Positions 1 through 6,735 of a stretch of DNA of 12,456 nucleotides are shown piece after piece. Made by a program: the position numbers and the translations under genes. The notes below the pieces were generated by a model. The model did no database searches. It saw only the letters and a list, made by a program, of their open reading frames with translations, and was not told the DNA's origin. The stretch is from DASZGI01 sp035938995 (GTDB taxonomy: Bacteria > Actinomycetota > Actinomycetes > Streptomycetales > Catenulisporaceae), in assembly GCF_035938995.1 (NCBI RefSeq), contig NZ_DASZGI010000222.1:1-12456 (forward strand), written 5' to 3'. Every line of letters starts with the position of its first letter. The first letter of the stretch is position 1.

Positions 1-519
1 GGACGGCAGCTGCTGCTGGGCGGCGGTGTACGCGCTGGCGAGCTGCGTCATGGTGCTGATCGCCTGCTGGTGCTTCTCGCTGACGTCGCGCTTCGCCAGC
101 TCGGAGGCGACGTTCACGCCGGGGCCGCCGAGCACGAAGCCGATCGCGCTGGTGGCGAAGTTGGAGTCGATCTTCGCCGTCTCCTGCTCCAGCCAGGAGG
201 GCGGCTGCGGCATGTTGCCGCGGGCCCAGGACAGGGCGCTGGCCGTGTTGCCGACCGCGGTGCTCGTCGCGTTCGCGTCGTCCGCGTGGGTCTGCATCTT
301 CTGCGCCACGTCTTGCGACTGCTGGAAGTAGGCGTCCGCCGCCGCTCCCCGCCACTGCGACTGAATCGCGGTCAGGTTGGTCTGCAGGCCGTGCGTCGCG
401 TCCTGGATCGCCGCGGCGTGGGTCGCCCACGCCTGCGAGGTGTGGTTCATGGCGTTCGGATCGCCGGACTGCACGTAGTCGTACAGCTCCTGATGGTCCA
501 TCTTGCTGTAGTCGGTCAT
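1..519 (-). CDS. WXG100/PPE-like protein, probable type VII secretion substrate (3' end outside window)
   Basis: The reading frame is open from the ATG at 517-519 to the left edge, giving 173 residues with no stop, so the C-terminus is missing. The start is set by a strong G-rich ribosome binding site (GGGGGAGAG) shortly upstream. The protein begins MTDYSKMDHQELYDYV. It then has a long helix, a WRG turn at residues 56-58 (the WXG motif) and a second helix beginning AAADAYFQQ. A loop with PQPPSWL (about 104-110) and a further helical, Ala/Gln-rich part follow. Helix-WXG-helix proteins of this kind are typically exported by ESX/type VII systems in actinomycetes. The gene lies 16 nt after the upstream ORF, so the two are probably one operon, possibly encoding a paired complex. 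No secretion ATPase or core component is visible here, so export is inferred from family resemblance. The family call is fairly sure; the specific function is unknown. Confidence 0.75.
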   Translation of the reverse strand, partial: MTDYSKMDHQELYDYVQSGDPNAMNHTSQAWATHAAAIQDATHGLQTNLTAIQSQWRGAAADAYFQQSQDVAQKMQTHADDANATSTAVGNTASALSWARGNMPQPPSWLEQETAKIDSNFATSAIGFVLGGPGVNVASELAKRDVSEKHQQAISTMTQLASAYTAAQQQLPS

Positions 520-535
520 GAGGCGCTCTCCCCCG

Positions 536-1150
536 TCAGGCTGCGTTGCCCGCTGCGTTCGACGAACCGGAACTGCCGCTCGTACTCGGGCTCGACTGGG
601 TGGCGTACGTCTGCGGCTGCGACTGCGTGGTCTGCGTCTGCGTCGGCTCAGGCGCGCCGGTGTTCGAACTCGAACTCGAACCCGGATCCGCCGGGCCGGA
701 GGCAGGACCGCCGCTCGTCGCCGGGTAGTAGGTCGTCGTCCCCGTCGTCGTGGTCGATGTCGGCGCGTCGCCGTACTGCTGAAGGATCGCGTTGAACTTG
801 GCGGTTATATCCGCCTCGGTCTGCTTGTACTTCGACGCGCTGGACCCCGCCACGTTGATCATCGTGTTCACGAGCTGCGTGACCTCGTTGAACGCGTCGA
901 TGAGGTCCTGCTTGGTCTGCTCGTACGCCGCGGCGAAGGTCTTGCCCTCCGGGAAGTCGCCGTAGGTGCTCGCGCCGTCCCCGAGGCTCATCACGTTGTT
1001 GTCGGCCTCGAGGTCCTGGAGGATGACCGTCAGCTTCTGCTGGAACTCCTCCAGGGACTCGATCTGCACCGCGTACATGGCGCCACTGCCGCCGTCCGGC
1101 GCTTCGAGCACGGCCCTCACCCCGCTTCGTCTCGCTACCCGTTCCGCCAC
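536..1150 (-). CDS. Helical protein with Ser/Thr/Gln-rich tail, probable type VII secretion-associated partner
   Basis: From the GTG at 1148-1150 the protein is 204 residues. The start is uncertain: GTG at 1118-1120 and ATG at 1076-1078 (MYAVQIESLEEFQQ) are also possible, and none has a convincing ribosome binding site. Residues about 25-125 look like an alpha-helical hairpin (EEFQQKLTVILQDLEADNN, then AAYEQTKQDLIDAFNEVTQLVNTM). A YKQTE sequence at 108-112 fits the YxxxD/E signal of type VII substrates. Residues about 130-204 are a low-complexity Ser/Thr/Gly/Gln/Pro tail with runs such as STTTTGTTTYYP and GSSSSSN, probably disordered and extracellular. There is no N-terminal signal peptide or membrane segment. 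The WXG100-like gene follows 16 nt later. I do not recognise a named family; the fold and neighbour suggest an ESX-type substrate or its heterodimer partner. Confidence 0.65.
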   Translation of the reverse strand: MAERVARRSGVRAVLEAPDGGSGAMYAVQIESLEEFQQKLTVILQDLEADNNVMSLGDGASTYGDFPEGKTFAAAYEQTKQDLIDAFNEVTQLVNTMINVAGSSASKYKQTEADITAKFNAILQQYGDAPTSTTTTGTTTYYPATSGGPASGPADPGSSSSSNTGAPEPTQTQTTQSQPQTYATQSSPSTSGSSGSSNAAGNAA

Positions 1151-1195
1151 CCACCGGCGTGCACACCAGGGGCATCTGAAGGGAACTTTAGCGAA

Positions 1196-1230
1196 TAACG
1201 GCGCCGCGCAGCAGGGCGACGGCGCCGTTA
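1196..1230 (-). terminator. Perfect 11-bp inverted repeat, possible fabI terminator
   Basis: TAACGGCGCCG (1196-1206) and CGGCGCCGTTA (1220-1230) are perfect inverted repeats around a 13-nt loop. The element lies about 135 nt after the fabI stop and upstream of the 536-1150 gene, both on the minus strand. No T-run follows the hairpin, which is common for actinobacterial hairpin terminators. It could instead be an operator for the secretion-substrate operon. A small CGGCC-CCGA-GGCCG hairpin at 1350-1363 directly follows the fabI stop as well. Confidence 0.4.
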
Positions 1231-1364
1231 CGGGGTGTTCGATTCGTGATATGAGATGACTTCGGGTGCTGCGATGGCGGAGTCCCGGGGCCGGAGAAAG
1301 GCCCGCGGAGCACGTTCGATCTGGGCTCGGGCATCCCGCCGTGGGCGCGCGGCCTCGGGGCCGG

Positions 1365-2132
1365 TCAGGCGCCCATGGCGTGCACGCCGCCGTCTACGTG
1401 GATGATCTCCCCGGTGGTCTTGGGGAACCAGTCCGACAAGAGGGCGATCACACCGCGCGCGGCCGGCTCGGGGTCCTTCATGTCCCAGCCGATCGGGGCC
1501 CGGGTCCCCCACACGCCGTCGAAGGCCTCGAAGCCGGGGATCGAGTTGGCCGCCATGGTCTTGATCGGGCCGGCCGAGATCAGGTTCGAGCGGATGCCCC
1601 GGGGACCCAGGTCGCGGGCCAGATAGCGGCTGGCCGCCTCGAGCGCCGCCTTGGCCACGCCCATCCAGTCGTAGCCGGGCCAGGCCACCTGCGCGTCGAA
1701 GTCCAGCCCGACGATCGAGCCGCCCCGCTCGCCGAACAGCGGCGCCGTCGCCATCGCCAGCGACTTGTAGGAGAACGCGGACACGTGCAGCGCGGTCGCC
1801 GCGGATTCCCACGGGGTGCTGAGGTAGTTGCCGCCGAGCGCGTCGGCCGGGCCGAACGCGATCGAGTGCACGACCCCGTCGAGGCCGTCCACGTGCGCGC
1901 GGACCTGGTCGGCCAGCGCGGCCAGGTGCTCCGGGTCGGTCACGTCCAGCTCGATCACCGGCGCGGGCTTCGGCAGCCGGGCGGCGATCCGGTTGACCAG
2001 CGACAGCCGGCCGTAGCCGGTGAGGACCACCTCGGCGCCCTCCTCCTGCGCCAGCCGGGCCACGCTGAAGGCGATCGAGGCGTCGGTGATGACGCCGGTG
2101 ACGAGGACGCGCTTGCCGTCCAGGATTCCCAT
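1365..2132 (-). CDS. fabI: Enoyl-[acyl-carrier-protein] reductase (NADH), InhA/FabI type
   Basis: This 255-residue protein is a short-chain dehydrogenase fold enzyme that reduces the trans-2-enoyl-ACP double bond, the last step of each type II fatty acid elongation cycle in the cytoplasm. The N-terminus has the atypical FabI/InhA cofactor loop GVITDASIAF (residues 13-22) in place of the usual TGxxxGIG. DVTDPEHL follows at about 63-70 and VVHSIAF at 87-93, where the Ser corresponds to InhA Ser94. The catalytic Tyr154-x6-Lys161 lies in WPGYDWMGVAKAALE, with an InhA-like Phe145 nearby. AGPIKTMAA (187-195) matches the substrate-loop start AGPIRTLA of InhA, and the C-terminus carries GEIIHVDGG. 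Length is normal for the family. The ATG lies 5 nt after the fabG stop, so the two are co-transcribed and probably translationally coupled. The call is very secure. Confidence 0.95.
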   Translation of the reverse strand: MGILDGKRVLVTGVITDASIAFSVARLAQEEGAEVVLTGYGRLSLVNRIAARLPKPAPVIELDVTDPEHLAALADQVRAHVDGLDGVVHSIAFGPADALGGNYLSTPWESAATALHVSAFSYKSLAMATAPLFGERGGSIVGLDFDAQVAWPGYDWMGVAKAALEAASRYLARDLGPRGIRSNLISAGPIKTMAANSIPGFEAFDGVWGTRAPIGWDMKDPEPAARGVIALLSDWFPKTTGEIIHVDGGVHAMGA

Positions 2133-2137
2133 GCGGG

Positions 2138-2878
2138 TCAGTGCCCCATTCCGAGTCCGCCGTCAACCGGGATGACGGCTCCGTTGATGTAGGCCGCTTC
2201 GGGCGAGGCCAGGAACCTGACCACTCCGGCGATCTCGTCGGTGCTCGCGTAGCGCCCGAGCGGCACCTGGCCGACGATCTCCTGCCTGCGCTCGTCGCTG
2301 AGCACCGCGGTCATCTCGGTGTCGACGAACCCGGGGGCGACCACGTTCGCGGTGATCGACCGCGACCCGAGTTCGCGGGCCAGCGACCGGGCCATGCCGA
2401 CCAGGCCCGCCTTCGAGGCGGCGTAGTTGACCTGGCCCGCCCCGCCGGACAAGCCGACCACCGAGGAGATGAAGATGATACGCCCGCGGCGCATGCGCAG
2501 CATGCCTTTAGTGGCCCGCTTGGCCACCCGGAACGAGCCCTTGAGGTTGGTGTCCACGACCGCGTCGAAGTCGTCGTCGGACATGCGCAGCACGAGGGTG
2601 TCGCGGGTGATCCCGGCGTTGGCCACCAGGACCTCCACCGGGCCGTGCGCCGCGCTCACCTCGTCGAAGGCCCGGTCCACGTCCTCGGGCACCGTGATGT
2701 CGCACTTGACCGCCAGGAAGGAGCCGTCCCCCTTGACCGGCAGGACCGGCGGCTCGCCCGAACGGTAGGTCACCGCGACCCGGTCGCCCACCTCCGCGAA
2801 GGCGCGCGCGATCGCGAGGCCGATGCCCCGGTTGCCGCCCGTGACAAGAACCGATCTGGCCGTGCTGTTCTCACCCAC
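2138..2878 (-). CDS. fabG: 3-oxoacyl-[acyl-carrier-protein] reductase, FabG/MabA type
   Basis: This 246-residue classical short-chain dehydrogenase reduces 3-oxoacyl-ACP to 3-hydroxyacyl-ACP with NADPH in fatty acid elongation. Visible motifs are the cofactor loop TGGNRGIG (13-20), CDI at 59-61, NAG (87-89) and Asn111. The catalytic Ser139, Tyr152 and Lys156 follow (ISSVVGLSGGAGQVNYAASKAG), then PGFVDTEM (182-189) and the C-terminal VDGGLGMGH. The GTG start at 2876-2878 is chosen because GGGGAAGGG precedes it at a workable distance and the N-terminus aligns with FabG proteins. It is the first gene of a two-gene operon with fabI, the same order as mycobacterial mabA-inhA. The gene faces away from tldD across a gap of about 170 nt that must carry its promoter, but I could not find a convincing -10/-35 pair for it. 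Confidence 0.95.
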   Translation of the reverse strand: MGENSTARSVLVTGGNRGIGLAIARAFAEVGDRVAVTYRSGEPPVLPVKGDGSFLAVKCDITVPEDVDRAFDEVSAAHGPVEVLVANAGITRDTLVLRMSDDDFDAVVDTNLKGSFRVAKRATKGMLRMRRGRIIFISSVVGLSGGAGQVNYAASKAGLVGMARSLARELGSRSITANVVAPGFVDTEMTAVLSDERRQEIVGQVPLGRYASTDEIAGVVRFLASPEAAYINGAVIPVDGGLGMGH

Positions 2879-2972
2879 GCAGAGTGCCCTTCCCCATCGG
2901 CAGAAGTTGAATTTTTTAACACGCTAGCGGGTCGCGCGCCGCCGACCCGTTGCGGAGGACTACAAAAGCGCC

Positions 2973-3001
2973 AGGACACCATCGTGGAGTTCAGCTAGGT
3001 T
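2973..3001 (+). promoter_or_regulatory. Candidate sigma-70-type promoter for tldD-tldE
   Basis: AGGACA (2973-2978), a 17-nt spacer and TAGGTT (2996-3001) fit an actinobacterial housekeeping promoter (TANNNT -10 box). Initiation would fall around 3008-3009. This leaves either a leaderless ATG at 3009 or a short leader of about 40 nt carrying GGGGAAGAAGG before the TTG at 3048. The call rests on hexamer matches only. Confidence 0.35.
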
Positions 3002-3047
3002 CGGCTTAATGCCGGCGCAAACCACCCGAGGGGAAGAAGGTACCGGA

Positions 3048-4583
3048 TTGGTCTCGAACGAGGCACAAGGGCGGATCGACCCGTCGTTCCTCGCTCTGCC
3101 GTTGCGGGAGATGGCCGAGGCGGCGCTGGCCAGGGCGCGGGAGCTGGGGGCGGAGCACGCCGACTTCCGTGCGGAACGGGTGCGCGCGCAGGTGATCCGG
3201 CTGCGCGACGGGCAGTTGGACGGGGTCAACGACAGCGCGGACGCGGGCATCGCGGTGCGCGTGGTGCACGACGGTACGTGGGGCTTCGCCGCCGGGGCGG
3301 TGCAGACTCCCGAGGCGGCCGCGCGGCTGGCCGAGCAGGCGGTGCAGGTGGCGAAGGTGTCGCGGCCGGTCAACTCCGAGCCGGTGGTGCTCGCGCCGGA
3401 GCCTTCGTACGGCGAGCGGGTGTGGGTCTCCTCGTATCGGATCGACCCGTTCGAGGTACCGACTGAAGAGAAGATCGCGCTACTGACCGAGTGGTCCAAG
3501 CGGCTGCTCGCGGCCGAGGGCGTCGACCATGTGGACGCCTACGTGCACGCGGTCAAGGAGAACAAGTTCTACGCCGACTCTGCCGGCACGATCACCACAC
3601 AGCAGCGAGTGCGGATCCATCCGACGCTCGAGGCGGTGTCGATCGACCAGGAGACCGGCGCGTTCGAGTCGATGCGCACCGTCGCGCCCCCGGTCGGGCG
3701 CGGCTGGGAGTTTCTGGCCGGCGGGGAGGGGTCGCGCGACTGGGACGCGGAGCTCGCGGCGCTGCCGGGCCACCTGGCGGCCAAGCGGGCCGCGCCGTCG
3801 GTCGAGCCCGGACTCTACGACCTGGTGATCGACCCGTCGAACCTGTGGCTGACGATCCACGAGTCGGTCGGGCACGCCACCGAGCTGGACCGGGCGCTGG
3901 GCTACGAGGCGGCGTACGCGGGCACCTCGTTCGCGACGCCGGACAAGCTCGGCACGCTCAAGTACGGCTCGCCGGTGATGAACATCACCGGCGACCGGGT
4001 CGTCGAGAACGGCCTGTCGACGGTCGGCTTCGACGACGAGGGCGTCGAAGCGCAACAGTGGGACATCGTCAAGGACGGCACCCTGGTCGGCTATCAGACG
4101 GACCGTCGGATCGCGCAACTCAAGGGCTTCAACGGCGGCCGGTCCAACGGCTGCGCGTTCGCCGACTCCTCCGGCCACGTGCCGATCCAGCGGATGGCGA
4201 ACGTCTCGCTGCAGCCCGCGCCGGACGGCCCGTCCACCGAGGAGCTGATCTCCCAGGTGCGGCGCGGCCTGTACATCGTGGGCGACAAGTCCTGGTCGAT
4301 CGACATGCAGCGGTACAACTTCCAGTTCACCGGGCAGCGGGCGTTCCTCATCGAGGACGGCAGGCTGGCCGGGCAGGTCAAGGACTTCGCGTATCAGGCC
4401 ACGACCACCGACTTCTGGAGGTCGATGGAGGCCGTCGGCGGGCCCCAGACCTACGTGCTCGGCGGGGCGTTCAACTGCGGCAAGGGCCAGCCGGGCCAGG
4501 TCGCGCCGGTGTCGCACGGCTGCCCGTCGGCGCTGTTCCGCGCGGTGCGGATCCTCAACACGGTTCAGGAGGCGGGAAATTGA
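3048..4583 (+). CDS. tldD: TldD-type metalloprotease subunit
   Basis: From the TTG at 3048-3050 the product is 511 residues, normal for TldD. TldD pairs with TldE/PmbA to form a zinc protease that cuts unfolded peptides and is known for microcin B17 maturation and CcdA degradation. The N-terminal part (LALPLREMAEAALARARELGAEHADFR) is typical. The zinc site HExxxH is present as HESVGH (residues 271-276), followed by ATELDRALGYEAAYAGTSF. The C-terminal part has DFWRSMEAVGG, then NCGKGQPGQ and VSHGCPSALF, a Cys-containing segment as in other TldD proteins. The TTG start is preferred because GGGGAAGAAGG sits 7 nt upstream. An in-frame ATG at 3009-3011 would add 13 residues and lies 7 nt after a possible -10 box, so a leaderless longer form is possible. 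tldE follows with a 4-nt overlap. No RiPP precursor is nearby, so the physiological substrate is unknown. Confidence 0.93.
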   Translation: MVSNEAQGRIDPSFLALPLREMAEAALARARELGAEHADFRAERVRAQVIRLRDGQLDGVNDSADAGIAVRVVHDGTWGFAAGAVQTPEAAARLAEQAVQVAKVSRPVNSEPVVLAPEPSYGERVWVSSYRIDPFEVPTEEKIALLTEWSKRLLAAEGVDHVDAYVHAVKENKFYADSAGTITTQQRVRIHPTLEAVSIDQETGAFESMRTVAPPVGRGWEFLAGGEGSRDWDAELAALPGHLAAKRAAPSVEPGLYDLVIDPSNLWLTIHESVGHATELDRALGYEAAYAGTSFATPDKLGTLKYGSPVMNITGDRVVENGLSTVGFDDEGVEAQQWDIVKDGTLVGYQTDRRIAQLKGFNGGRSNGCAFADSSGHVPIQRMANVSLQPAPDGPSTEELISQVRRGLYIVGDKSWSIDMQRYNFQFTGQRAFLIEDGRLAGQVKDFAYQATTTDFWRSMEAVGGPQTYVLGGAFNCGKGQPGQVAPVSHGCPSALFRAVRILNTVQEAGN

Positions 4584-5998
4584 GCGGCGGTGTGGCGACC
4601 GCGCAGGAGCTGGCCGAGCGGGCGCTGGAGCTGTCCCGGGCGGACGGCGCGGTGGTGCTGGTCGACGAGCGCTCGACGGCGAATCTGCGGTGGGCGAACA
4701 ACACGCTGACCACCAACGGTGTCGCCCAGTCCCGCAACGTGACGGTCGTGTCCACGGTCGGCGGGGGTGAGGGGGTTTCGGCGGCGGTGCTGACGCAGGC
4801 CGGCGTGGGCCTGGACACCCTCGAGGACCTGGTGCGGGCCAGCGAACGCGCGGCCCGCGAGGCGGGGTCGGCGGAGGACGCCCGGCCGCTGCTGGGCGCC
4901 GATTCGCCCGAGCTGGCGGGCGCGCCGGTCGATCCGGCGCGGTGGGCGCAGCCGCCTGCGGGCACCTCGATCGAGGTGTTCGGGTCCTTCGCCCCGGCCC
5001 TCGGACAGGCTTTCGAGGCGGCGCGGGCGGGCGGGCGGCTGCTGTTCGGGTTCGCCGAGCACACCGTGGAGTCGACGTATCTGGCCACCTCGGCGGGACT
5101 GCGGCTCAAGCACGACCAGCCGACCGGCAAGCTGGAGCTGAACGCCAAGTCGCCGGACTTCGCCCGGTCGGCCTGGGCAGGGGCGCAGAGCCGGGACTTC
5201 ACCGACGTGGACGTCGTGGCCTTGAGCGGGCAGCTGGGGCAGCGGCTGGACTGGCAGAAGCGGCGGATCGAGCTTCCTGCGGGCCGGTACGAGACGCTGC
5301 TGCCCCCGTCGGCCGTCGCGGATCTGTACACCTATCAGTACTGGGTGTCGGCGGCGCGGGACGCGGCCGACGGGCGCACCGTGTTCTCCACGCCCGGCGG
5401 CTCGACCAAGGTCGGCTCCCGGATCGGGCGGGAAGGGCTGCGCATCTGGTCGGACCCGTCCGCGCCGGGGCTGGAGTGCGCGCCGTTCAACATCGCGCAC
5501 TCGTCCTCGTCCAGCGAGTCGGTGTTCGACAACGGGCTGCCGCTGCGCGCGACCGACTGGGTGCGCGACGGGGTCCTCGAGCACCTGCTGACCACCCGCC
5601 AGTCGGCCGAGCGGACCGGGCTGGCGCTCACCCCGCCGATCGACAACCTGCTGATCGACGGCGGCGGCACGGCCACGCTGGAGGAGATGACCCGGGCGAC
5701 CGAGCGCGGGCTGCTGCTGACCTGCCTGTGGTACATCCGCGAGGTGGATCCGCAGACGCTGCTGCTGACCGGGCTGACCCGGGACGGGGTGTACCTGGTC
5801 GAGGGCGGCGAGGTGACCGGCGTGGTGAACAACTTCCGGTTCAACGAGTCGCCGGTGGACCTGCTCGCCCGGGTCTCCGAGGTCGGGCGGCAGGAGATCT
5901 GCCTGCCGCGCGAGTGGAACGACTACTTCACCCGCGCCGCGGTGCCCGCCTTCCGGGTGGCCGACTTCAACATGTCGTCAGTCTCCCAGGCCAGCTGA
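4580..5998 (+). CDS. tldE: TldE/PmbA-type metalloprotease partner subunit
   Basis: The product is 472 residues and belongs to the same superfamily as TldD but lacks an HExxxH motif, as expected for the TldE/PmbA partner that forms the heterodimer without binding the zinc. The TTG start at 4580-4582 overlaps the tldD stop (TTGA). It is preceded by a near-ideal ribosome binding site, AGGAGG, 7 nt upstream, so translation is coupled. A GTG four codons in (4592) is the alternative. Family-like segments include NNTLTTNGVAQSRNVTV near residues 40-56, an HTVESTYLATSAGLRL stretch around 170-185, FNIAHSSSSSESVFDNGLPL (about 304-323) and a C-terminal GGEVTGVVNNFRFNESP with FRVADFNMSS. The frame is open far upstream inside tldD (to 3491), but that extension is an out-of-frame shadow of tldD. 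The TldE call is secure; the substrate is not known. Confidence 0.92.
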   Translation: MSGGVATAQELAERALELSRADGAVVLVDERSTANLRWANNTLTTNGVAQSRNVTVVSTVGGGEGVSAAVLTQAGVGLDTLEDLVRASERAAREAGSAEDARPLLGADSPELAGAPVDPARWAQPPAGTSIEVFGSFAPALGQAFEAARAGGRLLFGFAEHTVESTYLATSAGLRLKHDQPTGKLELNAKSPDFARSAWAGAQSRDFTDVDVVALSGQLGQRLDWQKRRIELPAGRYETLLPPSAVADLYTYQYWVSAARDAADGRTVFSTPGGSTKVGSRIGREGLRIWSDPSAPGLECAPFNIAHSSSSSESVFDNGLPLRATDWVRDGVLEHLLTTRQSAERTGLALTPPIDNLLIDGGGTATLEEMTRATERGLLLTCLWYIREVDPQTLLLTGLTRDGVYLVEGGEVTGVVNNFRFNESPVDLLARVSEVGRQEICLPREWNDYFTRAAVPAFRVADFNMSSVSQAS

Positions 5999-6040
5999 CC
6001 GGCGGCCGCGACACAGCCACAACACAGCCACGACAATCCC

Positions 6041-6081
6041 GGCGGCCCGTCCCCCGGTCTTAACCGACGGGACGGGCCGCC
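6041..6081 (+). terminator. 13-bp GC-rich hairpin after tldE, abutting the next promoter
   Basis: GGCGGCCCGTCCC (6041-6053) pairs perfectly with GGGACGGGCCGCC (6069-6081). An inner CGGT/ACCG stem (6055-6058 with 6063-6066) closes a CTTA loop. The element begins 42 nt after the tldE stop and has no T-run. Its right half lies in the -35/spacer region of the promoter for the DUF3099 gene, and its last base is one position before the G that precedes the -10 box TAGGGT. Confidence 0.6.
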
Positions 6082-6088
6082 GTAGGGT
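6060..6088 (+). promoter_or_regulatory. Leaderless-type promoter of the DUF3099 gene
   Basis: TTAACC (6060-6065), a 17-nt spacer and TAGGGT (6083-6088) make a good actinobacterial promoter. The -10 box ends 6 nt before the GTG start at 6095, so transcription should begin at or next to the start codon. GGTGG also lies before the GTG but too close to be a normal ribosome binding site. Confidence 0.5.
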
Positions 6089-6094
6089 GGAGCT

Positions 6095-6631
6095 GTGCGG
6101 ATCGGTCATCGCGGCGGCCAAGAGCCGGTATACGGCATCACCACCGCCGAGCAGAGCCACACCGACGAGATCACCCGCCGGCAGAAGCAGTACATCCTGA
6201 CCATGCTGATCAGGGTGGTCTCCATCGTGGTCGTGGTGGCGGTGCCGGGGATCTCATGGCAGATCAAGGTCCTGCTGATCCTGCTGGCCACGGTGATCCC
6301 GTACATCGCGGTGGTGCGGGCGAACGGCGGCCCGGTGCCGGAGAAGGATCCGACGAACCTCCTGCTGGCCCCGCCGGACAAGCCGGCGCTCGAGCACGAC
6401 CAGCTGGGGCTGCCGGGCACTGGGCCGGTGGTGTCGGGCGAAGCTGACGAGGCCACAGATCCCGCCGGCGGCGATGAGGCGTGGGAGCGCGGCGAGACCG
6501 CCCACAGCGGTGGGACGGCGCAGACCGGGGAGACCGATGAGCACCGTGTGCCCGCGGATGCACCGAAGCGCGCGGGCGGCGCGGCCGGGCGGGGTGACGC
6601 AACTAACAGCCGCGTCTACTCAGAACACTGA
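6095..6631 (+). CDS. DUF3099 family membrane protein
   Basis: This 178-residue protein starts at GTG 6095-6097. The first 80 residues match the DUF3099 pattern of actinobacteria: VYGITTAEQSHTDEITRRQKQYILTM leading into two membrane helices (about 34-51 and 55-74) joined by a very short turn (PGISWQ) and ending IPYIAVVRANGG. The family's function is unknown to me. The remaining 100 residues are acidic, Gly/Ala/Pro-rich and low in complexity (for example EADEATDPAGGDEAWERGETAHSGG), probably a disordered cytoplasmic tail. The start codon sits 6 nt after a -10 box and the mRNA is probably leaderless. The gene lies alone between tldE and the 6C RNA, in the same orientation as both. The family call is good; the tail is variable and gives no functional hint. 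Confidence 0.85.
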   Translation: MRIGHRGGQEPVYGITTAEQSHTDEITRRQKQYILTMLIRVVSIVVVVAVPGISWQIKVLLILLATVIPYIAVVRANGGPVPEKDPTNLLLAPPDKPALEHDQLGLPGTGPVVSGEADEATDPAGGDEAWERGETAHSGGTAQTGETDEHRVPADAPKRAGGAAGRGDATNSRVYSEH

Positions 6632-6735
6632 AAGGTGCTCGACTTCCCCTTGACCAGCGCGATGCCGGTCACCCCTATGGGCGGGTTTTAGCGGCGGGGG
6701 TTCACCAGCCCCTGACGCCGTGGCATACTTCTGAT
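6632..6735. other. Intergenic gap between the DUF3099 gene and the small RNA
   Basis: No coding potential is visible. A weak interrupted hairpin (GACC at 6652-6655 with GGTC at 6667-6670) could end the DUF3099 transcript. The right part carries the promoter of the small RNA. Confidence 0.4.
6701..6729 (+). promoter_or_regulatory. Promoter of the 6C small RNA
   Basis: TTCACC (6701-6706), a 17-nt spacer and CATACT (6724-6729) resemble a sigma-70-type promoter. Initiation would fall at about 6734-6737, directly at the base of the first hairpin of the RNA. The -10 could also be read as TACTTC, two bases on. Confidence 0.45.

Noticed and set aside
1266..2192. Plus-strand open frame opposite fabI
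   Set aside because: Shadow of fabI with low-complexity Arg/Gly/Ala-rich translation and no recognisable motif.
3491..4579. Upstream extension of the tldE frame, which would make an 835-residue fused protein
   Set aside because: The added part is tldD read in another frame and is Arg/Gly-rich nonsense; an ideal ribosome binding site marks the TTG at 4580.
3048..5998. tldD-tldE as part of a RiPP or microcin cluster
   Set aside because: No precursor peptide, cyclodehydratase, radical SAM modifier other than moaA, or export gene lies nearby; the pair looks like the general housekeeping form.
4942..6063. Second plus-strand open frame of 373 codons inside tldE
   Set aside because: Out-of-frame shadow of tldE with no domain.
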